DNA from: Tetradesmus obliquus
Taxonomy: Eukaryota; Chlorophyta; Chlorophyceae; Sphaeropleales; Scenedesmaceae
Direction: 5' to 3'
NCBI GenBank assembly: GCA_030272155.1
Contig: CP126205.1
Span: 2,158,501-2,222,500 of the forward strand
DNA: 64,000 nucleotides
The position numbers and the translations under genes were made by a program. This document shows, piece by piece, positions 47,634-56,200 of the stretch; the first letter of the stretch is position 1, and every line of letters begins with the position of its first letter. The notes under the pieces were generated by a model. The model was not told the origin of the DNA and searched no databases. It worked only from the letters and a program-made list of their open reading frames with translations.

Positions 47634-48604
47634 GGCAGCAGCGGCAGCAGCAGCAGCAGCAGCAGCGCACATGTTCAGCAAACAGTCAACCAGACTGCAA
47701 TGCAGGTATGACGACAGTGCTGGTCAGCAAGTTACCAACGTGCCGCTGGTGAAGGGGTATGGTGTGACGCAGAGCTGCTTGCTGCCGACGGCTGCTGACG
47801 TCCGGCATAACCCTGGGACTATGCTGTATTGCCTTCTGTTGCTGTGCTCATACTGCTGCTGCTGTTGCTGCTACGTCCCAGTACACTGTTTTCAACACAA
47901 ATATAGCATGCAAGTGTGCGCTCAGTGAAATTGCTGATATAACACGTTGTGTTGTATGGGGTGAGCTGAGCTTGCTGTACTGCCTGCATGCATGAAACCC
48001 AGTGCTGTGCTCACACTGCTTCTGCTGCTGCTACTACTGGCACTGGTTGGTGAAATGTTTATCAGTACAGGAGTGTGTGCTCACTGTGGCACACGGTGCA
48101 TGTAATGGCCTCTGCTGCTGCCTCCACAGACTCCTCATCCGGAGTCTCCACCAGACTGCCATCCTCCGCTGCCCACAGCCTGCAAGGATATGCAAGGATT
48201 GACTATCAATCAAGCGTATTATCATAACTGTATAACAGGGTCAATCCGATATGGCATGGAGCCTGGGAGGCAAGCTGATGCTGTTGATGTTCATGCCGCA
48301 ACCAACCCAACAGAACAGCCAGCAGTAGCTGCTGCTGCCCTGCTCACCCCAGCGGCCGCAGAGCCGTCGAGCGCGGCAGCGGGCCATCCAAACTGTTTAT
48401 GCTAGCCTGTGAGAGTGCTTTCCGCAGCTCTGCTGACTTGATCACTTCATCTGCTGGTGACGCCTCGAAGCTGGGGTTGTACTCTAACTTGTACTTGTGC
48501 CAATCCTGCTTGGTCCAGCCAGTTTCGTCGTAGATGATGTTAACGGCTGCAATGAGCTGGGCAAACAGCAGCACAGCTAGTGTGACAGTTCGAGAGGCAC
48601 GCAT
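41475..48604 (-). CDS. Secretory MRH-domain lectin (OS-9/XTP3B-like) with ShK and saposin-like parts
   Basis: Eleven minus-strand exons (about 48604-48348, 48180-48082, 47578-47469, 47204-46962, 46139-46041, 45652-45526, 45153-45019, 44529-44326, 43280-43069, 42675-42207, 41881-41475) join with matching phases. A signal peptide opens the protein (RTVTLAVLLFAQLIAAV); an ATG 24 bases upstream is an alternative start. Exons 2-3 carry CTVCHSVVSHVWG ... DEACEQ, a saposin-B-like cysteine pattern. Exon 7 has six cysteines in ShK spacing (WASLGECAANPKWM ... HCRASCGKC). Exons 9-11 form an MRH domain: IHYKTRVYQYHMD, a Lys/Ala-rich insert, YTGGEKCGNEG, and QVELRWAC ... FCAYVVTVYHPGLC. MRH domains of OS-9 and XTP3-B bind trimmed N-glycans in ER-associated degradation, so an ER role is inferred. 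The combination with ShK is unfamiliar. The tail is Lys/Ala-rich. The boundary of exon 2 is the weakest. Confidence 0.68.
42060..42265 (-). repeat. Two copies of an MRH exon end
   Basis: The end of the exon at 42675-42207 (minus strand CTGCAGAGCCACTGGC, then TACTTCAGGCAGATGTACAC) is repeated at about 42113-42072 in the next intron. Both are followed by a GGTGA donor-like sequence. Confidence 0.8.
42640..42885 (-). repeat. Two copies of an MRH exon start separated by CAG runs
   Basis: The start of the same exon (minus strand GTCTACCAATACCACATGGA) occurs at about 42675 and again at about 42878, where it reads into GCATCACTCGGCACAGCACG instead of the coding continuation. A long CAG-rich block (42711-42806) lies between. 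The outer copy is probably intronic. Confidence 0.82.
43345..44530 (-). repeat. Multiple partial copies of an MRH-gene exon end
   Basis: The exon end encoding NVVVQNADVLPGAALAKMDG (real exon ends at about 44326) recurs in the next intron at about 44066-44140, about 43901-43935 (short) and about 43650-43735. Each is followed by a GTGAG-like donor and similar intron (CAGCGCTGCACACAG and variants). A decayed copy of the following exon start (GKFYGPSLKWSPS, matching GKPFWGIPGVEPI) lies at about 43350-43410. Confidence 0.85.
43411..43503. repeat. (TGCAG)18 pentanucleotide array
   Basis: Ninety-three bases of uninterrupted TGCAG units lie in an intron of the MRH gene. It is open in all frames of both strands and makes spurious short proteins. 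Nothing else in the window has this period. Confidence 0.97.
45240..45910 (-). repeat. Partial copies of an acidic exon start and of the ShK exon start
   Basis: The acidic exon start (KLRLDADDVDEYED, real exon from 45652) has copies in the upstream intron at about 45898-45840 (KLRLAADDVENE) and 45788-45735 (SKLLLDAVDVDDC). The ShK exon start (real exon from 45153) has a short copy after a CAG-run acceptor near 45264-45235. All are on the minus strand and point the same way as the gene. Confidence 0.75.
46035..46255 (-). repeat. Two copies of the DLVNHHQLLLLKPMWKVA exon start
   Basis: The minus-strand sequence GACCTGGTCAACCACCACCA through ATGTGGAAGGTGGCC occurs at 46250-46188 and at 46139-46077, each after a CAG/GCAG acceptor. 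Only the second continues to the exon end at about 46041. Confidence 0.9.
46340..46781. repeat. GACAATAAA-type minisatellite
   Basis: About 440 bases made of irregular GACAA, TAAA and GACAATAAA units, AT-rich against a GC-rich background, lie in an intron of the MRH gene. They stay open on the minus strand as Leu/Ser/Tyr/Cys-rich frames, which are an artefact of the period. Variants (GATAAG, AACAAAG) mark it as an old, diverged array. Confidence 0.95.
47581..47632. repeat. (GCA)17 run
   Basis: An uninterrupted trinucleotide run begins 3 bases from the acceptor of the saposin-like exon (about 47578) on the minus strand, so it forms most of that intron's 3' end as CTG repeats. A further interrupted CAG stretch extends to about 47667. 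Confidence 0.92.
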
Positions 48605-49206
48605 GGTGCTGTTCGTGATGGTGATCACATCTTCAACACACCCCTAATCACATACCTGAATCTTGCAGCCCACAACGCTCGTAAAACTGCTGTCTGTCGG
48701 TAGTCCAGGACTTCCAGGGTGTGACACTGTTACGCCACAACCGTGGCACTTCTGCTTGCAGCCCCAAGAAGTGTCCACGTGCGCGTAACGCTTCACTTAA
48801 TGTTTGTTTGCTGCGTGCTTGGGCATTGGCGACTTATGCTGGCTGTGGCTGCCGTTGCTGCTGCTGCTATGTGAACAGCATCCTCTGCCGAGTTCTTTAA
48901 GATTCACATCCTCGCCGAAGATATCCGTTAAACTTTAAACTAGGTTTCCAATGCTAGGGCGCAAGCTGCATGGAGCGGGCCCCTGCAGCAGCAGGTAAGG
49001 CATCACAGTAATCAGCCTGTGGTAGCGGCGGGCTAGGCCTGACAGTGTCTGGTGCCACACACATCACAGCACACTACCATGCTGGATTCAACATATCATC
49101 ACTCAGCTACATGGTTATACGTTGCTGTATGTCAACACCGGTTTGACGTGCTGTGGCTTATGTGCGCAGGAGCTGCACTCAGCTGCAGCGCACCGGCGGC
49201 TTCCGC
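48605..49206. promoter_or_regulatory. Divergent intergenic region
   Basis: About 600 bp between the starts of the minus-strand MRH gene and the plus-strand MEKHLA gene. An upstream 5' exon of the MEKHLA gene could lie here (an ATG near 48.97 kb is followed by a GTAAGG donor), but the phase did not fit the next exon. No TATA element was recognised. Confidence 0.35.
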
Positions 49207-49247
49207 ATGTCGCCCGCTGGACAGCGCTGCGCGCTGCACCGGCAGCA

Positions 49248-49280
<33 letters not shown>

Positions 49281-49979
49281 CCGCAGGCAGGTAGCTGTAG
49301 CAGCAACTGCTGGCGATGATGACAGCAGGGACTACAGCCAAGAGGAAGCAGATGCGTATGCAGAGATCCTGAGGCAACGAAGTGAGTGAAAAGAGCAGCA
49401 GCAGAGCACCTGCTGTGGTTATCAGCAGCAGCTGAACCCGTAGTGCATTGCAATGCAATGCATCCAGCCGCCTGATGCCATGTTCATACATCTGCGGCAT
49501 TGCCTCATGACAGTCACATGTTTGAACAATGACTTGTCTTCAACAACTCTTTTGTAAGCAATGAACCAACTGCACGCCACCTGCCTGCATGCCTCGCTCG
49601 CCTCGCCACCTCACCACCTGCAGAGGCGCACTGCTTGCCATATATGTGTGTTACTTGCGTCTGTTGTACACTAACCACCTGTGGCTCATCCTGCTGCCAT
49701 GCAACCTGCAGAGGCCGCCAAGCAGGACGCGCTGCAGGAGCTGAAGCGCAAGCGCAAGTTCAACCCGCTGCACGCCAAGCTCAAGGTCTCACCAGCAGAC
49801 GCCCCCGCAGGCACAGCAGCAGCAGACACTGCGGATGCAGCTGGGGATGCAGCAGCAGCAGGCCCAGCAGCAGCTGCCGTCATCCAGCCCAGTCATGCTG
49901 CTGCGCCAAGCAGCGGTGCTGCTGCTGCAGGAGGAGCTGCCAGGTTTGCTGCTCGAGCTCGAGCAGTGCCTGCAGGGCT

Positions 49980-50010
<31 letters not shown>

Positions 50011-50049
50011 GCTGCCACGCGCGCAACTGCACCCCCTGCAGCAGCAGCT

Positions 50050-50086
<37 letters not shown>

Positions 50087-52211
50087 GCTGTCAGCCGTTG
50101 CAGGAGGTGTTTGATGATACAGCAGACGCCGCTGACATTGCTGCAGCAAGCCCTGCTGGTGGTGCTGCTGGGGGTGGTGCACAGTACCCACCAGACTCCG
50201 AGCTTGCTGCAATGCTTGCAGAGCTAATGGCAGGTGGTGATGACGACATTCCTGAGGTGCAGCCGCTGCCAGTGAAAGCAGCACGCCGGCAGAGCCCTGC
50301 GCAGCAAAAGGCGGCTGCCATTGCGCGGCGCGCGGTGACGCAGCAGTTCCGGCGCAAGCAGCAGCAGGCAATGCTGCAGGCAGCGGCAGCAGGCGATGAT
50401 GATGAGGACGAAGAGGAGGAAGGAGAGGAGGATGCAAGTGCGCCAGCAAGGCCGGCAGCCAAAGGCGGGCCAGGCTCTGCATCATCAGCAGCAGCAGCAG
50501 GAGATGAGGAGGAGGCAGATGATGACCTGGACTGGGAGGCATTAGGGCAGTATGAGCAGCTTGAGAAGTACCTGGGGCAGCTGCAGAAGGAGAACAGCGG
50601 CGCAGCACCACGCAGGGCCAAGCTGGACCCAGCAGCAGCAGCAGCTAAGCCGCCGGCAGCAGCAGCAGCGCAGAAGCCGCCAGCAGTGAAGCCGCCAGCA
50701 GCAAAGGCAGCGGCAGCAGCAGCAGCGGCGACAGCAGCAGTGCCAAAGCCGGCGGCAGCTGGTAGCTCCAGTGGCACTGCGAAGCGTGTGAAGAGCGGCA
50801 GCAGCAGCAGCAGGATGGACAAGGACCTAGATGAGTTGGAGCAGCTCGTGTCGATGCTGCAGGCGATGGAAGGCAGCAGCGGGGGCAAGCAGCAGCAGCT
50901 GCGGCGGCCGGCTGGGTCAAATACCAGCCAGGCAGCAGCAGCAGCAGCAGCAGCAGGTAATGATCCTGGTGATGCGCTGCTGAAGGCCCTTTTGGGATCT
51001 GACTGGGAAGCTGAGTTGTTAGATGACCTGGCATCTGTTATTGATGATGAAGAGGATGAGGCGCCACGTCAGCAGCAGCAGCAGCAGCAGCTTACACAGC
51101 GGCCAGGGCAGCCGGCGGCAGCAGCAGCAGCAGCTGGGCAGCAGTCACAGCGCGACCTGGCAACAGCAGCAGCAGCAGATGAGGAAGATGAGGAGCCATG
51201 GGCTGATGAAGTAACAGGGCTGCTGCTAGGCCTTGTCAGCATCAGTCATGAAAAGTATCTGAGCAGCCCAGTGCCTTTGCCAGGCGGCATTGAGGCAGTT
51301 GGTGAAGAGGAGCGCTGCGCGGCTTTCTGGCAGGCCCCCTGGTCGCTGTTTGTGGTTGATGACAGCGCTCAGAGCTGCATCGAGTATGTGAATGAGGCGG
51401 CAGGCAGCATGTTTGGAGGGGGTTACCTGGAGCTGTTTGGGCGGGCTACACACGAGCTGGTTGCAGCAGACTTGACGGCACAGGTGAGCTGAGGTGGCAT
51501 GGCTAATGGGCTGTGGATGGGGCATGTTTTTTTGGCAGGAGCGCTTCGCTGCTTTCTGGCAGGCAGCTTTCTGGCAGGCTCCCTGTTCATTGTTTGATGG
51601 ATGGCAGAGCTGCAAAGTATGTGAACGAGGCGGCCGGCAGCATGTTTGGAGGGGTTTACCTGGAGCTGTTTGGGCGAGCTACACACGAGCTGGTTGCAGC
51701 GGACTTGACAGCACAGGTGAGCTGAGGTGGCATCACCTGTGGCAGCAGCGTGGCAACGCGGATTAGCTTCGGCAGCGGGGGATCAAGCGCGGGAAATCAA
51801 CAGAGCAGCTTAACAGCACTGCCACAGGTTGCTGCCAGGCAGTGCCATCATCATGTTCCGAAGCCACACCGATGACGCCATCAACCCTTTGCTCCATGGG
51901 AGCCAGGCAGTGGCATCATAGCTTTGTTGCGCGCAATTGCGATTGCCAACACCATGACCACTGCTGACTCTCTGCCTGCTGTCTTTTTATTAATCTCACC
52001 TGCTGCAAACTTTATGCAGTCTGAGTGGGCGTATGCCGTGCAGAAGGTGGAGGAGTCAGCACGCTTCAGCGCAAGCCTGCCGCAGCTGGAGTTCAACAAT
52101 CTGGCGGGGCAGAAAGTGATAGCGAAAGATGTGACGATGTGGCGCGTTGACTCGCTGGAGGACACGCCTATCGGCATGGCTGTGCTGGTCAAGAGCTGGC
52201 AGCGCGGCTGA
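49207..52211 (+). CDS. MEKHLA-domain protein with low-complexity acidic/Gln-rich N-terminus
   Basis: Three exons (about 49207-49381, 49712-51483, 52020-52211) join in phase to about 712 residues ending in TGA. The N-terminus (MSPAGQRCALHR, then Gln-rich, then RRQVAVAATA) could be a plastid transit peptide. The middle is Ala/Gln-rich with acidic blocks (DDDEDEEEEGEED) and a basic patch (LKRKRKFNPLHAKLKV). The C-terminal 150 residues resemble a MEKHLA domain, a PAS-related fold found in cyanobacteria and at the end of plant HD-ZIP III proteins: FWQAPWSLFVVDD, IEYVNEAAGSMFG, LFGRATHEL, then VIAKDVTMWRVD. MEKHLA is thought to sense a small signal such as redox or oxygen state. No DNA-binding homeodomain is present, so a stand-alone regulator or plastid protein is more likely. 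The start is the first ATG in the open frame; upstream coding exons cannot be excluded. Confidence 0.7.
51300..51725 (+). repeat. Two copies of the MEKHLA exon end
   Basis: The sequence from GCGGCTTTCTGGCAGGC through GGCACAGGTGAGCTGAGG (first copy ends about 51500) recurs about 234 bp later (ending about 51731). The downstream copy has an insertion-like duplication of TTTCTGGCAGGC and lost bases that break the frame early, but its last 90 bases are almost identical. It lies in the intron after the exon ending at 51483. Confidence 0.9.
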
Positions 52212-52445
52212 ACAATACAGCCTGTCGCCTCAATGGCTGTGTATGGGCAGCAGCACCAGGCTGCTCATATGCTGTTTGTGGGCAGGAGCACCAGCTTGCT
52301 TTAATGGCATGGCGGTGCTGGTCAAGAGCTGGCAGCGCAGCTGAGCTTAACCTGTTGCCTCTTAGTGGCTGTGTATGGGCAGCAGCCCCTGCTTGCTGCA
52401 TTGGCGTGGCATTGCTGGTCAAGAGCTGGCAACGCAGCTGATCAG
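52165..52445 (+). repeat. Three copies of the last codons and stop of the MEKHLA gene
   Basis: GGCATGGCTGTGCTGGTCAA to AGCTGGCAGCGC and TGA occurs at about 52172-52211, 52305-52344 and 52402-52441, each followed by TGGCTGTGTATGGGCAGCAG or a variant. The real stop is in the first; the others are in the 3' UTR or beyond. The second and third copies read QRS then stop in place of QRG. Confidence 0.9.
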
Positions 52446-53267
52446 CAGCTGCAGCAGTGTCTGGCTGCTAATTTGCGCGGCAGGGCCGGGGTTGGTTGTG
52501 GACAGCAGCTAATGTCAACCTCGTTAACGTTGCGCAGCTGACAGCTGGCTGTTGGTATGCAGTGCTGGTGCGGTGCCGTGGTGTATGGCACTTGCAGCAG
52601 ACATGCGCAGCTTCGGCCTACCGCCGACGGTTGGATTCTCTTGGGTGATTTAAAGCAGGGCGGCATATTGCTATGGCTGACATTGTAACATGGTGATAAT
52701 GTCGATTTGGTCAAACCCTATCCTCCATACATCATATGCGTTGACAAATGCGTTGACAAATGCAACTCGGAATGCAGGGACACTGGCCAGAGAACTTCTC
52801 TTGAAGTACCGTACTAGTAGTAGCATTTCTATGCATCCGTGCTGCTGGATTGCCCACGAATAACATGCTTCAGATCAAGATGACCTGTTCAGATGACCAC
52901 ATAGCTGCCGCCCAGCCCACAGGGAGTGGTAGAATCCCCAAAGCAGCACCTAGCGCTGACTATGTGTCATACAAAGCCTCCACTACCTTGTTCTTGCCTG
53001 GAATCACAGGAATGTCTGCAAGCGGGATAATGAAATAGTGCTCCCTCCCCCTCCCCCTTCGCATGTTCATTCAGCCGCTCCTGTGGGGCGCGGGGCCGAT
53101 GGCGACGTTGCTATGGCTTAAATGGTAACATGATGATGATGATACAAAGCCTCCACTGCTGCTTTGGCCAAGGCAGTGGCCATTACCTCTACCAGCGATC
53201 TGAGCATTGGCACTCTTACACCGCGCTCGTAACATTCCGTGTGCACTCTCATAGCCAAGCCAAACGC
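52212..53267. other. Convergent intergenic, no gene recognised
   Basis: About 1 kb between two converging genes. After the 3' copies described above nothing coding was recognised. A TGTAA at about 52685 could serve the MEKHLA gene, and a minus-strand TGTAA at 53216-53220 serves copy B. Confidence 0.4.
53216..53220 (-). terminator. TGTAA polyadenylation signal of copy B
   Basis: TTACA on the plus strand reads TGTAA on the minus strand, about 48 bases after the TAG that ends copy B. This matches the placement of the signal after copy A. Confidence 0.5.
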
Positions 53268-56200
53268 CTAGCTGCCGCCATCCTCCATGTCGATTGGTGC
53301 GACATCGTGCATGCTCGCACCACCTGAGCTGTTGCTGCCAGAGCGCTGCAGCCCCTGCCCACCCAAGCCACCTGATGCCAGGTCAGACTGCATGCTCGTA
53401 CTTTTGGCACTGCCATTGAGGGAAGCACAAGCATCAAGTGCCGCTGGCGGCTGCACTGCTGCTGCTGCTGCTGCTAATGCTGCTGCGTTGCCGGGCTGCT
53501 GCTGCCCTACTTTAGCAGCGCTGCTCAACCTCCTGAACACTGCCGGCATGCCTGACGGCTGGCGCGGCATGCTGGGCTTGTGCATGCTGCGGCTGAGCAT
53601 GCTGCGCTGGTGCATGCTGATGCCCCCTAGGCTGGCAGGGCTTGCGCAGCTGCTGCTGGCTCCATCCCTGCTTATTAATGAATACGAGCCGCTGCTGCCT
53701 TCATCATCTTCATCATCTGCCACACCTCCGGGCAGCGGCGACTGCAGGTCTTCCCTGCTGGCACTGCTGCTGCCGCCATTGGTGCTGCCGCATGCCAACC
53801 TGCTGGCAAAGTGCGTGCGGTGGGCTGCTGCAGCTGCCGTACTGGTGCCTTCTGAAATGCAGTCCTCAGCAGCTGCTTCTGCCACATCGCAGCTGTCTGC
53901 AATGGCCTGGTTGGGTGCTGACCTGTTGACCTGCTGCGCTGCAGGGCCTGCATCTGCTGCATCCGCATCTGCAGACAGCACTGCCTGCTGCCTGAGAGAA
54001 GTCCCGCCAGCTGTCACTGCTGCTGCCTGGACGCATGCAGCGTCATCCAGCGTCAGGCGCGCCCTGGATGGCTGGCGTGCTGTGATGGCTACCACTGCAG
54101 TGCTGCAGTCACTGTCGCCAAACAGCATGCTGGGGTCTGCCGGCGCTGCTGCCTTGCCTGCTGCTGCTGCCTTGCCTGCTGCTGCTGCTGCTCCAGCTGC
54201 ATCCCAACCACGTGGGTTGGTGGTGGGTGCTGCTGCTGCCGGTGCTTGCTGCACCCAAGTGCCACCCAGCTGGCTGATGAGGTGCGCATTCTCATCCAGG
54301 CAGCCCTGCATGCCATTCTGCACGTCGCTGATCCACCTGCAGGTGCAGGGCAGCATTGAGAAAGTGAGTGACACCTGAGCAGAGTTTGCTGCCACGCTAA
54401 ACGAAAAGGTTTGCAGCATTGCGCCAAACACAGTACGTTACAAGCCTCTGCAGCATATTATGCTTCTGGGAAAAGGCAGACTGGGCCACAGGTGCTTGGT
54501 CTCGCTAGATTGCAGCTGCAGCGACATGCATCATACCTGCCAACCCCAGCTGTCCAGGTCTCCATGGATGCCACTGCCTCAGCAAGCGAACCCAGCATGT
54601 CCATGCCCAAGGCCGGCCCATTGGGGTCCTTGTCCGCATCAACCTGAGAGCGTAACAGTAAGCCATTATCTCACGAACTGCTTGCCAATGTGATGACTGT
54701 CTTTGATGCATGCACATCTCCGTCACCAGCACATGTGTGCATGCCCAGCTGGAGCAGATTTTGCAGCCATTGCTCTGCGAAATTAGGCTGCACACAACAC
54801 TCACTATGCAGTGTCTTGCATGGCTGCCTCTCACCTTCGCAGCACTCACCATGCTGCTGCCGCCACAGCCGCCGACTGGTCCAATGCCCTGGATTGCAGT
54901 GCCCTGCAGGCTGCCCAGCAGTGCTGCCGCCACAGCAGCAGTTGCAGCTGCTGCTGCACCCGCAGCACTCACACCTTCAGCACCATCAGCTGCCTCAAGG
55001 TCACGTGACGCTGCTGCCGCAGCAGTACCAGCTCCAGTTGCTGTTGCGGCTGCTGCTTGGCCACCTGCTATGGTGCGCAGCTGCAGCTTGTTGCACTCGC
55101 TGCCATCTGCAAGTTGCAGCAAAATGTGTTGCAGTGCTGGCAAGTCTAGCTGCCTGCCCATCACCTTCACAGCAGGCTTGCTGTCACTGCGCTGTTCAGT
55201 GTCGCTCCCGCAATCCAGCTGCGGCATGTACTGCCTGATGAGCTGTAGTGCCTGCTTGGAGCTGCCGATGCTGCCGCAGCTGGCATATGTAGATGCCGAT
55301 GCTGCCGCAAGCTGCGCTGGAGTTGCAGGCACCACACTCGCCCGTGTGCGGCACCTAGAAAGACCTCGCTTCCAGCGCTGCGTGCGCGCGGCCAGGTGCT
55401 GCAGCCGCAGCGCCACCTCTGGTGCGACGTCTGCAGCCACATCTGCCCCTATGCTGCGAGCCTGCAGCGCGTGTCCCAGCCACTTGAGCCGGGAGAACTC
55501 TGCGCCCAGAGTGACCATGAAGTACTGGCTGAGCACCATCACCAGCAGCACCACGCGCAGGTAGTACACGCCCAGCGCCAGCAGCGCCTCAGCAGCAGGC
55601 AGGCGCACCCCGCGCGGCAACACATCAGCCAGGCCCACAGAGCCCAGGCCCAGCAGCACCTTGAAGCTCTCTGAAATGGCCGCGCCCGCGCTGCTGAGCT
55701 GCGTCACGCGCCCGCCCAGCGCCAGGACGGCCACGCAGGCAATGAGCAGCAGGCAGCCCGTGATGACCAGCAGCAGGTGGCCCAGCTGCGGCGCTGCGGT
55801 CAGCAGCGTGTTGGTCACGATGCCCAGCTTGGCTTGGAAGGACCACGACCGCAGCAGCCTGCAGCATAGTATGTATAAAAGGTAAAGGATTTGCACAGGA
55901 AGAAATACCAGATAATTCAACTCAAGCACTAACCGCCAACTTTGTGCAAGAAGTGCGAGACACAGAGCTGCTTCACTGCATTGTTGTGTAATTGCAACTG
56001 CCACAAGTTATGATAACATACTGCCAGCCGCCTCGCACCTGACAACCAGCATTATCAGCAGGATGCCCTGCAGCAGCGAGTAGGCCGTCCACAGCTGCGC
56101 CATGCTGGCAGCGCCAGCCAGCAAGCCAGCCAGCGCGTCAAAGTCGCCATCAGCATCAGGCAGCAGCCAGCGCCCAGCCACACCAGGCTGCAGCGGCTGC

